A stretch of DNA of 64,000 nucleotides from an uncultured Clostridiaceae bacterium (GTDB lineage: Bacteria; Bacillota; Clostridia; Lachnospirales; Lachnospiraceae): contig CAMWUK010000003.1 of assembly GCA_947177415.1 (NCBI GenBank), positions 24,723 to 88,722 on the forward strand, given 5' to 3'. How positions within the stretch are numbered: position 1 is the stretch's first letter; every line of letters begins with the position of its first letter. The position numbers and the translations under genes were made by a program. Shown here piece after piece: positions 29,766 to 40,486 of this stretch. The notes beneath the pieces are model-generated. The model had not been told where the DNA came from and did not search any database. It was given only the letters and a program-made list of their open reading frames with translations.

Positions 29766-32036
29766 ATGTTAGAGAAGGAGAAAGAGCACTTGGATGAGGA
29801 ATTGGAAACACTGGAAGGTTATGTAGAAAGGATTGTTTTTCGGAATGAAGAGAATGGATATACTGTACTTAGTTTGGTGAATGAAGATATTGAGATGACT
29901 TGTGTAGGAACTTTTTCTTATATTGATGAAGGTGAGTTCTTATGTGTGCAAGGTAAATATATAGAACATACTGTATATGGAGAACAACTTAAGGTGGAAT
30001 CCTATGAAGTGAAGGAGCCATCTGATATGGTTTCTATGGAAAAATATCTGGGTTCAGGAGCAATAAAAGGAATTGGAACTGCACTTGCAGCAAGAATTGT
30101 AAGAAAATTTAAGAAAGATACTTTCCGTGTGATTGAAGAAGAACCAGAACGATTGACAGAGATAAAGGGAATTAGTGACAGAATTGCAAAGGAAATTGCC
30201 ATACAATTTGAAGAAAAAAGAGAATTAAGAAATGCGATGTTGTTTTTACAGCAATATGGAATTTCGTTGAGTCTTGGGGTGAAGATTCATGAAAAATATG
30301 GCATGAGAATGTATGAGGTAATGAAACAGAATCCATATAAGCTGGCAGAAGATATTGCAGGAATTGGTTTTAAGACTGCCGATGAAATTGCAAGAAAAGT
30401 GGGAATTGGTACAGATTCTGATTTCCGAATTAAAGCAGGTGTACTGCATGTATTAAAGGAGGCTGCTGGACAGGGACATACTTATCTGCCAGAAGAAATA
30501 TTGAACAAAAAAACAGAGGAACTCCTCCTAATTAAACCAGAACTAATTGAACACCATCTTACAGATATGGTAATGAATAAACAGATTGTTATGAAAGAAG
30601 AAGGTGGGGAACGGCAAATATACAGTTCTTACTATTATTATACAGAATTAAACTGTGCAAGAATGCTTATGGATTTGAATGTGCCCTACTCTTATACAGA
30701 AAAGAAATTTGATCAGCTTATGGATAAACTGGAGAACCAGATGAAAATGGAACTGGATTCCATGCAGAGGACTGCAGTGCTAGAGGCAGCACGAAATGGA
30801 TTACTAATTATTACTGGTGGACCGGGTACAGGTAAAACGACAACCATTAATGCAATTATACAATTTTTTCAACAGGAAGGATTAGATATTCTTTTGGCGG
30901 CACCAACAGGAAGAGCGGCAAAAAGAATGTCTGAGACAACCGGACAAGAAGCCCAGACTATTCACCGGTTATTAGAATTAAGTGGAAATGTGGAAGATGA
31001 GAATCAAAGAATGCATTTTGAGAGAAATGAAGAGAATCCATTGGAGACAGATGTTGTTATTGTGGATGAGATGTCTATGGTGGATATTAGTTTGTTACAA
31101 TCTTTGCTAAAAGCAATTGTGGTAGGTACCAGGATTATTTTTGTGGGAGATGTAAATCAACTGCCTTCAGTAGGACCTGGCAATGTATTGAAAGATATGA
31201 TTTCTTCTCATTGCTTTTCTATGGTAAAGCTTACAAAAATTTTCCGACAGGCAGCCCAGAGCGATATTATTATGAATGCACATAAAATTAACCGGGGAGA
31301 ACATTTGGTTTTAGATAATAAAAGCAGAGACTTTTTTTTGTTACAAAGAGAACGGGTACAAAACATCATTAGTGTTATTATACAACTTGTAAGAGACAAG
31401 ATGCCTAAATATGTGGATGCTGGTGTTTATGATGTGCAGGTACTTACTCCTATGAGAAAAGGAGAATTGGGAGTAGAACGGCTGAACCAGATTTTACAGG
31501 AATATTTAAACCCCCGGAGTACCAACAAGAAGGAGAAAGAATATAAGCAGCGGATCTTCCGGGAAGGAGATAAGGTTATGCAAATAAAAAATAATTACCA
31601 GCTTGCATGGGAAATTAAAAGTAAATATGGTATTACCCAGGATGCAGGAACCGGAGTTTTTAATGGAGACTGTGGTATCATAAGGGAAATTAATTTATTT
31701 GCAGAGACTCTTACTGTGGAGTATGAAGAAGGAAAAATGACAGAATATGGGTTTCAAGCATTGGATGAGTTGGAGCATGCTTATGCAATTACCATTCATA
31801 AATCCCAAGGAAGTGAATATCCTGCAGTTGTTATGCCTATTTTGACAGGACCAAGGATGCTGTTTAACCGGAACTTGTTGTATACTGCGGTAACAAGGGC
31901 AAAAAAATGTGTTACCATAGTTGGAAGTAATGAGATGGTACAGCAAATGATTGCTAATGTTAATGAACAAAAAAGATGTTCATCTCTTCATACAAGGCTT
32001 CAGGAATTAGAGTTGCTAAATGGGGAAAAAATATAG
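29766..32036 (+). CDS. ATP-dependent RecD2-like helicase
   Basis: ITGGPGTGKTTTINAII, VDEMSMVD, FVGDVNQLPSVGPGNVLKDM, AITIHKSQGSEYPAVV; start uncertain (29766 ATG or downstream TTG). Confidence 0.92.
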   Translation: MLEKEKEHLDEELETLEGYVERIVFRNEENGYTVLSLVNEDIEMTCVGTFSYIDEGEFLCVQGKYIEHTVYGEQLKVESYEVKEPSDMVSMEKYLGSGAIKGIGTALAARIVRKFKKDTFRVIEEEPERLTEIKGISDRIAKEIAIQFEEKRELRNAMLFLQQYGISLSLGVKIHEKYGMRMYEVMKQNPYKLAEDIAGIGFKTADEIARKVGIGTDSDFRIKAGVLHVLKEAAGQGHTYLPEEILNKKTEELLLIKPELIEHHLTDMVMNKQIVMKEEGGERQIYSSYYYYTELNCARMLMDLNVPYSYTEKKFDQLMDKLENQMKMELDSMQRTAVLEAARNGLLIITGGPGTGKTTTINAIIQFFQQEGLDILLAAPTGRAAKRMSETTGQEAQTIHRLLELSGNVEDENQRMHFERNEENPLETDVVIVDEMSMVDISLLQSLLKAIVVGTRIIFVGDVNQLPSVGPGNVLKDMISSHCFSMVKLTKIFRQAAQSDIIMNAHKINRGEHLVLDNKSRDFFLLQRERVQNIISVIIQLVRDKMPKYVDAGVYDVQVLTPMRKGELGVERLNQILQEYLNPRSTNKKEKEYKQRIFREGDKVMQIKNNYQLAWEIKSKYGITQDAGTGVFNGDCGIIREINLFAETLTVEYEEGKMTEYGFQALDELEHAYAITIHKSQGSEYPAVVMPILTGPRMLFNRNLLYTAVTRAKKCVTIVGSNEMVQQMIANVNEQKRCSSLHTRLQELELLNGEKI

Positions 32037-32199
32037 TGCAAACTTAGTAATAATTTGATATAATAGTATAAAGATCTGGTGGCTATTTAGAAAATGAATA
32101 GAATTAAAATTGTTTAAAAGACACGAATTCTTATAAGATGAAGATAGTCTTTCTAAAATGATTAGATGTGGAATCAATGGTATAAGGAGGATATACACA

Positions 32200-33114
32200 G
32201 TGGAAAAGACAACATTGGTAATCATGGCTGCAGGCTTGGGAAGCAGGTTTGGAGGTGTGAAACAGTTGGAACCGGTGGGACCAAGTGGCGAAATTATTAT
32301 GGACTATTCCGTATATGATGCAATTGCAGCCGGGTTTCAAAAAGTAGTGTTTATTATACGAAAAGATATAGAAGAAGATTTTAAAGAGGTGATTGGAAAT
32401 CATATTGCAAAAAAGATAGAAACAGAGTATGTTTTTCAGGAAATGTCAGATTTGCCAGAAGGTTTTTCTGTCCCAGAAGGAAGAGAAAAACCTTGGGGAA
32501 CCGGGCAAGCGGTACTATGCTGTAAGGGTGTGATTGATGGACCGTTTGTGGTAATTAATGCAGATGACTATTATGGAAAAGAAGCTTTTGTTAAGGTCAA
32601 TGCATATTTACAAAATCCAGAACCATGTGATAAGAAATACAATTTCTGTATGGCAGGATTTCGGTTAGGAAATACCCTTAGTGATAATGGAACGGTAACC
32701 AGAGGTGTCTGTGAAGTAAATGAGAGTCATGTATTGCAGGATGTACAAGAGACTTTTGAAATTACCCAATCTGGCGATCATGCAAAAGCAGTAAGGAATG
32801 GAAAAGAATTAACCTTGTCGTTAGAACAGCCAGTATCTATGAATATGTGGGGTTTCACCGCTGATTTTATTAATGAACTGGATATGCGTTTTGCCCAGTT
32901 TTTAGCAGGAATTAAAGGAAATGAACAAAAGGCAGAATATTTATTGCCAGGTATTGTAGATGACTTAATCAAGGAAGGTTCTGCACAGGTAACTGTGTTG
33001 GATACACCAGATAAATGGTTTGGAGTTACTTATCAGGAAGATAAAGATGTGGTAAAAGCCGCATTAAGAAAACTAGTAGAACAAGGTGTATATCCGGAAA
33101 AATTATTTGATTAA
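32200..33114 (+). CDS. Nucleotidyltransferase family protein
   Basis: TLVIMAAGLGSRFGGVKQLEPVGPSGE; GTG start with RBS aaggagg. Confidence 0.85.
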   Translation: MEKTTLVIMAAGLGSRFGGVKQLEPVGPSGEIIMDYSVYDAIAAGFQKVVFIIRKDIEEDFKEVIGNHIAKKIETEYVFQEMSDLPEGFSVPEGREKPWGTGQAVLCCKGVIDGPFVVINADDYYGKEAFVKVNAYLQNPEPCDKKYNFCMAGFRLGNTLSDNGTVTRGVCEVNESHVLQDVQETFEITQSGDHAKAVRNGKELTLSLEQPVSMNMWGFTADFINELDMRFAQFLAGIKGNEQKAEYLLPGIVDDLIKEGSAQVTVLDTPDKWFGVTYQEDKDVVKAALRKLVEQGVYPEKLFD

Positions 33115-33134
33115 TCAAGCACTAAAGGAGATAT

Positions 33135-33863
33135 ATGGCTCAGATTGCAAAAAAGATATGGAATTTGATATATCCCCCAAGATGTCCTCTTTGTGGGGAA
33201 ATTATCAAGGGAAATCAGAAACTGGCATGTGATAACTGTTATGAGGAACTGGAATATATTGACGAACCTCGTTGTAAGTGTTGTAGCAAAGCAATTGCAC
33301 AGGAAGAAGCTGAGTATTGCTATGATTGTAGCCGAAAGGAATTTTATTTTGAAAGTGGTGTTGCACTTTGGAATTATTCTTCTCAGATGAAACAGTCTCT
33401 TGCTATGTTTAAGTATCATAACCGAAAAGAATATGGAGAATTTTATGGCGAAGAATTTGTAAGGATGTATGGAGATGCCCTTACAAATTTGGAGCCAGAT
33501 GCATGTATTCCGGTTCCGGTACATTGGACCAGATATATAGAAAGAGGATACAATCAGGCTGCAGTAATAGCAAACCAGATAGGAAAGAGACTTGATATAC
33601 CCGTAGTTGACGATTTACTGATACGCACCAAGAAGACAATAGCCCAAAAACAGTTGGATGATAAAGGAAGGATACAGAATCTGCAAGGAGCATTTGCTGT
33701 TTCAGAAAAGTGGAAAAGAGCAGAGTGTAATATGAAACGTGTTGTAATAATAGACGATATATATACTACAGGGAGTACCATTAATGCATGTGCAAAAGCG
33801 TTAAAACAGCAGGGTATCAAAGAAGTATATTTTGGAGTATTGTGTATTGGTAGTGGATATTAG
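33135..33863 (+). CDS. ComF family protein
   Basis: CPLCGEIIKGNQKLACDNC; VVIIDDIYTTGSTINACAKAL PRTase motif. Confidence 0.9.
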   Translation: MAQIAKKIWNLIYPPRCPLCGEIIKGNQKLACDNCYEELEYIDEPRCKCCSKAIAQEEAEYCYDCSRKEFYFESGVALWNYSSQMKQSLAMFKYHNRKEYGEFYGEEFVRMYGDALTNLEPDACIPVPVHWTRYIERGYNQAAVIANQIGKRLDIPVVDDLLIRTKKTIAQKQLDDKGRIQNLQGAFAVSEKWKRAECNMKRVVIIDDIYTTGSTINACAKALKQQGIKEVYFGVLCIGSGY

Positions 33864-33951
33864 TGAAAGATTCTTTTTTAGGGAAAGTAATAATAATTGA
33901 GGATTGATATTAACTATAAGATTGTTTATACAGAAGGAAAGAGGGGTTGCT

Positions 33952-34359
33952 ATGGAAGTAAGAAATTGTAAAGACTGTGGAAAGTTGTTTAATTACATAG
34001 GAGGTATACCTGTTTGCCCAACATGTTCAAAGAAAATAGAAGAAAAGTTTGTGGAGGTCAAAGAATATATTTATAACAATCCAGGTGTAAATATTAATCA
34101 GGTTGCAGAAGAGAATGATGTATCCGTTAAGCAGATTAAGCAGTGGGTACGAGAGGAAAGACTGTGTTTTTCGGAGAATTCTGAACTGGGTATTGAATGT
34201 GAAAAATGTGGTGCAATGATTAAGACAGGACGTTTTTGCCAGAAGTGTAAAAGACAATTGGAAGATAGTTTAAGTAATGTGTATCAGACAAAAAAAGAAC
34301 CAGCAGTACAAAAGAAGAAAACAGGCAGTGCAGATGGAAAAATGCGTTTTCTGGGTTAA
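33952..34359 (+). CDS. YvyF-like flagellar operon protein
   Basis: MEVRNCKDCGKLFNYIGGIPVCPTCSKK. Confidence 0.8.
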   Translation: MEVRNCKDCGKLFNYIGGIPVCPTCSKKIEEKFVEVKEYIYNNPGVNINQVAEENDVSVKQIKQWVREERLCFSENSELGIECEKCGAMIKTGRFCQKCKRQLEDSLSNVYQTKKEPAVQKKKTGSADGKMRFLG

Positions 34360-34467
34360 AGAAAAAAGTTACTTGTAGTGAAGTTTGGCATCTTGTATTA
34401 GGTACGAAAAGTAGTAGTTGAACAATATAATATTAAGTTGTATCGTATATGGAAAGGCGGTGCAGAT

Positions 34468-34926
34468 ATGCGGAGTGTACATGAAGATGTATGTCACATG
34501 TTTGTAGACAGCTTTACATCTGTGTCAGAAAAAATTACAGGATTTTCTTTAGAGTACAATGAAGAAGAAAAAGAGTTTCAAAGTGCTCAGAATGTGAAGA
34601 TACAATCAGTGGGAACGTTTCGGGCATCCTTGTTCTTTTCTATGGATAAGGATTTTGAGCAGGCGGTATTTCTTGCTATGGCGAAGAATATCTCAAGCAA
34701 AGAAGAACTGAAAGAACTAATGATTGGAGAATTTATAAACATAATTTCTGGGCATGCATTAACAAAGATTAATAATTTGTCAGGAAAGACTTCACGTCTG
34801 ACCGTTCCATTAGTAGGACCAGCGTGTTGGGAGGATAAGGAGAAATTTCCTCAACAGTGTACAGTTTTTTTTCAATCGGCGTATGGGAAAATGCGAATGG
34901 ATATGGGTTATGAATGTGATTTTTAA
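34468..34926 (+). CDS. CheX-like chemotaxis protein
   Basis: LFFSMDKDFEQAVF..EELKELMIGEFINIISGHALTKIN. Confidence 0.75.
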   Translation: MRSVHEDVCHMFVDSFTSVSEKITGFSLEYNEEEKEFQSAQNVKIQSVGTFRASLFFSMDKDFEQAVFLAMAKNISSKEELKELMIGEFINIISGHALTKINNLSGKTSRLTVPLVGPACWEDKEKFPQQCTVFFQSAYGKMRMDMGYECDF

Positions 34927-34967
34927 CATCTTAGTTGTGTAATGAAAAAGCAGAAGGGAGGATCTTT

Positions 34968-35333
34968 ATGAAGAAGTCTGTATTAGTAGTTGATGATTCG
35001 CCATTTGTTTATTATCAGCTTAAGGATATGATAGATGGCAGTGATTATGAGGTGATTGGCAGTGCTAGATCAGGAGAAGAAGGAATAGAGATGTACCATG
35101 AATTGAAGCCCGATGTTATTATTTTGGATATTATTATGCCGGGGATTGATGGATTGGAGACAGCAGAGATTTTGCTCAAAGAGAATAAAGATATTAAAAT
35201 TATTATGTTAAGTTCTTTGTTTGATGCAAATCTCATGAATGATGTGAAAGCACTTGGATTAAAATTTTTATTGCCAAAACCTTTGCAAAAGGATGTATTG
35301 TTTGCAACATTAGAGATGTTGGAAAAGAAATAA
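34968..35333 (+). CDS. CheY-like response regulator
   Basis: MKKSVLVVDDSPFVYYQL..DVIILDIIMPGIDGLE..KPLQ. Confidence 0.92.
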   Translation: MKKSVLVVDDSPFVYYQLKDMIDGSDYEVIGSARSGEEGIEMYHELKPDVIILDIIMPGIDGLETAEILLKENKDIKIIMLSSLFDANLMNDVKALGLKFLLPKPLQKDVLFATLEMLEKK

Positions 35334-35346
35334 AAGCTTGTGAGTT

Positions 35347-35396
35347 AGGAAGATGGAGTCTGTTTTAATATCCATCTTCCTTTTTGTGAATTATAG
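35347..35396. terminator. aggaagatgga...tccatcttccttttt
   Basis: Stem-loop between converging genes. Confidence 0.8.
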
Positions 35397-36230
35397 TAGA
35401 TAAATACCATCTTTTTCAATACGGATTTTATTTTCCTTCATTAATCTGCCAATGGCACGTTTGAAGGCATTTTTGCTGAGATGGAACTCTCTTTTTATTA
35501 TTTCGGCATCTGTTTTATCATGAAAGGGAAGCATTCCTTTCGGACTGCAACATAAGCGTTCGTAAATGATTTTTGCATCTTCATCCATTTGTATAAAACT
35601 CTTTTCGCGTAAGCTAAGGGTAAGTTTGCCGTCTTCTCTTACATTAACAACTCTGGCGGTAACTTCCATACCCGGATAAAGGGGGGTAAAGATTTCCTGC
35701 CTTGGAATTAAAGCAGAGTATTGGTTATCTACTGCTACAAATACACCGAAATTACCACTAGTTTCATATACCCGCCCAGTTACCATATCTTCTTTTTGGT
35801 ATGGAGAATCTGTAGATAAAAATTCATATATCTTCATAGTTGCACAAAGACGATTCGTCTTATCTATGTATAAAGCAACAAGTACGTCTTCCTCTTGTGC
35901 TACTTCTTTGGTCTGTTCCTTAAAAGGAAGCAGCAAATCTTTTGACAATCCCCAGCGTAGAAAGGCACCAATTTTTGTGACTTGTGCAACCGGTAGCAGA
36001 GCGATTTGACCTAATTCCAGAGCAGGTGTGGCAGTTGTAGCGATGAAACGATCTTCGGAATCTTTGTATACAAAGACAGAAATTTTATCACCTACATCCA
36101 AACCTTCAGGAACCTGGCCTTTTGGGAGAAGAACTTGGTCTTCTTTGGATGCATCTGGATCAAATAAATATACACCAAAGTCTGAATGTCTGGCAACCTG
36201 TAGATTCTGTGTTTTTCCTAGTTTTATCAT
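35391..36230 (-). CDS. S1-domain RNA-binding protein, CvfB-like
   Basis: MIKLGKTQNLQVARHSDFGVYL; S1-like MVTGRVYETSGNFGVFVAVDNQYSALI. Confidence 0.85.
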   Translation of the reverse strand: MIKLGKTQNLQVARHSDFGVYLFDPDASKEDQVLLPKGQVPEGLDVGDKISVFVYKDSEDRFIATTATPALELGQIALLPVAQVTKIGAFLRWGLSKDLLLPFKEQTKEVAQEEDVLVALYIDKTNRLCATMKIYEFLSTDSPYQKEDMVTGRVYETSGNFGVFVAVDNQYSALIPRQEIFTPLYPGMEVTARVVNVREDGKLTLSLREKSFIQMDEDAKIIYERLCCSPKGMLPFHDKTDAEIIKREFHLSKNAFKRAIGRLMKENKIRIEKDGIYLL

Positions 36231-36429
36231 AATATTTATATCCTCTTTTCTATATTCTACCATCAAGAATAGCATAGAAAAAAGAAAACCGCAAGAGTGA
36301 TTAACAGTAACCAGTAACAATATCTTTACATTATTTTTTACGTTTGTTATAATAGCAAAAGAATGTTATTACTCTTTTTATGGAGGGGAGTAATACTTAC
36401 CAGATTGTGTAAGAGAAAGGAAAAATACT

Positions 36430-37695
36430 ATGAAGAAAATACCATTTGTGACAAAAGAACAGATTGAAGAGATTGTAAAGACATATCCTACTCCTTTTCA
36501 TATTTATGATGAGAAGGGAATTCGAGAGAATGCAAGAAAGTTGAAAGAAGCATTTTCCTGGAACAAAGGATTTAAAGAATTTTTTGCGGTAAAGGCAACT
36601 CCGAATCCGTTTTTGCTGAAAATTTTACAAGAAGAAGGATGTGGAACAGATTGTTCTTCTATGACAGAATTGATGATGTCAGAAGCATTGGGATTTGGAG
36701 AGGGAGACATTATGTTCTCTTCCAATGTGACACCTGCAGAAGAATACAAAAAGGCAAAAGAGGTAAAAGCATATATTAATTTAGATGACTATACACATAT
36801 TGATTTTTTAGAAAAAACAGCAGGAATTCCAGAGACTATTTTCTGCCGGTATAACCCAGGTGGAACATTTACACTTGGAACAGATATTATGGATAATCCG
36901 GGAGATGCAAAGTATGGTCTTACAAAGGAACAGATGATAGATGCATTTAAGAGGTTACAGAAACTTGGTGCCAAAAAATTTGGTATTCATTCTTTTCTTG
37001 CAAGTAACACAGTAAGTAATGAATACTATCCAACACTTGCAAAGATTTTGTTTGAATTAGCAGTAGAGTTAAAAGAGGCAACAGGAGCTGATATCAAATA
37101 TATTAATTTATCTGGTGGAGTAGGTGTTCCGTATACTCCAGATAAAGAACCTAATGATATTATGGTAATTGGTGAAGGTGTAAGAAAAGCATTTGAGGAA
37201 GTATTAGTACCAGCAGGAATGGGAGATGTATCTATCTTTACAGAATTAGGCCGTTTTATGCTTGCACCATACGGACATTTGGTAACTCAGGCAATTCATG
37301 AAAAGCATATTTATAAAGAGTATATAGGTGTAGATGCTTGTGCAGTAAACTTAATGCGTCCTGCTATGTATGGAGCATATCATCATATTACTGTTTTAGG
37401 AAAAGAAGATGCGGCTTGTGACCATAAGTATGATATAACCGGATCATTGTGTGAGAATAATGATAAATTTGCAGTAGACCGTATGCTACCAAAGATTGAC
37501 ATAGGAGATTATTTGGTAATACATGATGCAGGAGCCCATGGATTTGCTATGGGATACAATTACAATGGTAAGTTAAAGTCCGCAGAATTATTATTAAAGG
37601 AGGATGGATCGGTAGAAATGATTCGTCGTGCAGAAACTCCAAAAGATTATTTTGCAACCTTTGATTTTTGTGATATTTTAAAAGATGTAAAATAG
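36430..37695 (+). CDS. Diaminopimelate decarboxylase-like PLP enzyme
   Basis: EFFAVKATPNPFLLKILQEEGCGTDCSSMTEL; HDAGAHGFAMGYNYN. Confidence 0.88.
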   Translation: MKKIPFVTKEQIEEIVKTYPTPFHIYDEKGIRENARKLKEAFSWNKGFKEFFAVKATPNPFLLKILQEEGCGTDCSSMTELMMSEALGFGEGDIMFSSNVTPAEEYKKAKEVKAYINLDDYTHIDFLEKTAGIPETIFCRYNPGGTFTLGTDIMDNPGDAKYGLTKEQMIDAFKRLQKLGAKKFGIHSFLASNTVSNEYYPTLAKILFELAVELKEATGADIKYINLSGGVGVPYTPDKEPNDIMVIGEGVRKAFEEVLVPAGMGDVSIFTELGRFMLAPYGHLVTQAIHEKHIYKEYIGVDACAVNLMRPAMYGAYHHITVLGKEDAACDHKYDITGSLCENNDKFAVDRMLPKIDIGDYLVIHDAGAHGFAMGYNYNGKLKSAELLLKEDGSVEMIRRAETPKDYFATFDFCDILKDVK

Positions 37696-37709
37696 TAATT
37701 TTTTATGGC

Positions 37710-37751
37710 AAATAAGCTTTTGCAAAATAAATAATTTTGCAAAAGCTATTT
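37710..37751. terminator. aaataagcttttgcaaaat...attttgcaaaagctattt
   Basis: Stem-loop between converging genes. Confidence 0.8.
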
Positions 37752-37753
37752 GT

Positions 37754-38452
37754 CTATTCCACCTTTTTTAAATTTTTAATTACATCCTCATATTGCTTAT
37801 TGATATGTCGGGTAATGACTTCTTTTGCTTTTGTGGTATCCCTTTTTTCTAAATGAGTAATAATTTCTTTATGCTCTTGTAATAAAACAGGATGTACTTC
37901 TTTATCTTTCAGATATTCCAAACGATAGCGATACATCTGTTCGCTAAGATTACTTAAAAGTTGAACCAGCCGGTTATTGTGGGTAGCAGAAAAAATAATA
38001 TCATGAAATGCTACATCACATTCCGCCAAAGCAGAAATATTGCCTGATTCTATCAGTTTTCCAAATTTATCCGTATTTGCACGAAGAGATTGAAGTTCTT
38101 CTTCTGTAATTGCCATGCAGGCTAGATCCACAGCAAGAGCTTCCAGGGCACAACGGACTTCCAGAACATCTTGTAGGTCTTTTTGCGTAATTTCTGCAAC
38201 TTCTGCACCGTGGCGGGGAATGGTTACCACAAGTCCTTCTAATTCCAACATTCGTAGTGCTTCTCGTACAGGAGTACGGCTAACACCCAGATGTTTGGCG
38301 AGTTGAATCTCCATAAGGCGTTGTCCTGGGGGGAGCACACCATGAAGAATGCCTTGACGAATAGTTTGAAATACAACATCCCGTAATGGAAGATAATCAT
38401 TCGTAGATATGGTAAGATGTTCCCACGCAATATCATTTTTTTTCTCCTTCAT
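37754..38452 (-). CDS. GntR-family (FCD) transcriptional regulator
   Basis: QLAKHLGVSRTPVREALRMLELEGLV. Confidence 0.93.
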   Translation of the reverse strand: MKEKKNDIAWEHLTISTNDYLPLRDVVFQTIRQGILHGVLPPGQRLMEIQLAKHLGVSRTPVREALRMLELEGLVVTIPRHGAEVAEITQKDLQDVLEVRCALEALAVDLACMAITEEELQSLRANTDKFGKLIESGNISALAECDVAFHDIIFSATHNNRLVQLLSNLSEQMYRYRLEYLKDKEVHPVLLQEHKEIITHLEKRDTTKAKEVITRHINKQYEDVIKNLKKVE

Positions 38453-38467
38453 AGAATCACACCCTTT

Positions 38468-39349
38468 CTATTCTTGTATGACTTGGCGGTTAACAAAGTC
38501 TACAAGTTCTATCTGATAATTTGGAAACCTGGTAATGCATTGTTGATAAGCACTTTGGGCAAGGATTTTATCTGAATATAAACCAAAGACAGTAGGACCA
38601 CTGCCGCTCATTAAGGAGTTATCAGCACCAAGTTCCAGCATGGTTTCTTTAATCTCCTGAATAATTGGATGTGCTGGAATGGTGACAGTTTCCAACACAT
38701 TTGACAGTTTGCTGGTAATTCCAGTTAAATTTCTGGTATGGAGATTAGCAATCATTCCATCTACATCTGGATGAAAAGTAAGACTTTTCCAGTCTAAGGT
38801 GGTATATACCCATTTTGTTGAAATATCAATATCTGGTTTTACCAGTAATACCTTACAAGGAGGTACATCCGGAAGAGGTGTTAGAATTTCACCAATTCCT
38901 TCAGAAAGAGCAGTTCCACCAAGAAGGCAGTATGGCACATCTGCACCCAGACTGGTACCAAATTTCATTAATTCTTCTGTAGATAGACCTAAAGAAAAAA
39001 GTGTATTGATGCCAGATAAAGTAGCGGCACAATCGGCACTTCCGCCAGCCATACCTGCGGCAACAGGAATATGCTTCTCTAAATGTATGCGGACTCCTTG
39101 CTGTATAGAATAATTTTTCATAAGTAAAGATGCAGCACGATATATTAAATTATCTTGATTGGTTGGCAAATCAGAACGATTTGTAGTCAATATAATACCA
39201 GATTCCTTTGTTTTTGTAAATTCCAGTACATCATATAGATTTACAGTCTGCATAATCATTCGTACAAGATGATATCCATCGGATCGTTTTCCTACAATGT
39301 CTAGGGAAAGATTTAGTTTTCCATAAGCTTTTTTTGTTAAATTTTCCAT
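38468..39349 (-). CDS. ispE: 4-diphosphocytidyl-2-C-methyl-D-erythritol kinase
   Basis: KAYGKLNLSLDIVGKRSDGYHLVRMIMQTV; HIPVAAGMAGGSADCAATL. Confidence 0.95.
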   Translation of the reverse strand: MENLTKKAYGKLNLSLDIVGKRSDGYHLVRMIMQTVNLYDVLEFTKTKESGIILTTNRSDLPTNQDNLIYRAASLLMKNYSIQQGVRIHLEKHIPVAAGMAGGSADCAATLSGINTLFSLGLSTEELMKFGTSLGADVPYCLLGGTALSEGIGEILTPLPDVPPCKVLLVKPDIDISTKWVYTTLDWKSLTFHPDVDGMIANLHTRNLTGITSKLSNVLETVTIPAHPIIQEIKETMLELGADNSLMSGSGPTVFGLYSDKILAQSAYQQCITRFPNYQIELVDFVNRQVIQE

Positions 39350-39360
39350 AGAAACTCCTT

Positions 39361-39599
39361 TTACCATTCATTTAATCATAGGCATTTGCGAAACTCAATT
39401 TACTCATAGAGTTTTTGTGCAATGTTCACATATCAACGCAAGGCACGTTTTCACTGCTCTCAACCGTAACGGTACATAAGGTGCTAAAAAACAGCACCTA
39501 AGTACCGACGGTCTCGAAAGCACCCAGCTTTGATATGTAAATCTGCACAAAATAATTTAAGCTAATGAGAGTTTCGCAATTACCATTCATTTAATCATA
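39361..39599. mobile_element. 199-bp hairpin element M with 20-bp flanking direct repeats
   Basis: TTACCATTCATTTAATCATA at 39361-39380 and 39580-39599; inner ends ttgcgaaactc/gagtttcgcaa; acatatcaa/ttgatatgt and ggtgct..agcacc stems. Confidence 0.85.
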
Positions 39600-39775
39600 T
39601 ATTTTAATAGTTTTGTATTTTGTATACAATTATAGCACAAAATTATAAAAAAAACACTAGTATAAAGAAAAGGAAAATGGGAAGAATATGTAACTGTAAC
39701 AGTTCATCCATGCAAATATAGAAATGGTTGAACAAGTAAAAAATATGGAAAAATCAGAAAAGGAGAATAAGAAAT

Positions 39776-40420
39776 ATGTTACATAAAAGAAATCAAAAAG
39801 AAAAATGGATATTATGGGTGGTATGTTGTTTAGGAATTATTTTCACATTTATGGAAGTTGGTAATATGAAAGGAAGATTACTTCAACAGGGAATTGCCAA
39901 TGAAATTATTCGCTTTCATGTACTGGCAGACAGTGATAAAGAGGAGGATCAGCAGATAAAATTAAAAGTAAAAGACGAAGTTGTATGCTTTATGCAAGAA
40001 AAACTGACAGCCGCAAAGGACAAAGAGCAGGCAAGAGAGATTATAAAAGATAATTTAGAGGAAATAGAAAGTCTGGCATTTCAAACATTAAAAAAGGAAG
40101 GAGTAAAAGAACAAGTAAGAGCATATCTTACAGAAAAGCAATTTCCAGTGAAATCTTATGGAGAATTTATTTTTCCAGAAGGAATTTATGAAACTCTTCA
40201 GGTAGAGATAGGCAAAGCTGAGGGAAAAAACTGGTGGTGTGTTATGTTTCCAAGTCTTTGTATGATTGATGAAAGTTATACAGTGGTGCCTGATAGTGCA
40301 AAGGAAAAATTACAAGAAAATTTAACAAAAGAAGAATATGAAAGTTTACAGGAAGAGGATAAAATAGAATATAAATGGAAAATCGCAGAATGGTGGAAAG
40401 GGATTGATTATTTTTTCTAA
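39776..40420 (+). CDS. spoIIR: Stage II sporulation protein R
   Basis: IANEIIRFHVLADSDKEEDQQIKLKVKDEV. Confidence 0.88.
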   Translation: MLHKRNQKEKWILWVVCCLGIIFTFMEVGNMKGRLLQQGIANEIIRFHVLADSDKEEDQQIKLKVKDEVVCFMQEKLTAAKDKEQAREIIKDNLEEIESLAFQTLKKEGVKEQVRAYLTEKQFPVKSYGEFIFPEGIYETLQVEIGKAEGKNWWCVMFPSLCMIDESYTVVPDSAKEKLQENLTKEEYESLQEEDKIEYKWKIAEWWKGIDYFF

Positions 40421-40486
40421 AAAGGTTACAATAAAATTTATGGAAAAGAATAATTAAGAGGATAGCAGTTAGAAAGGAAAAAGAAA

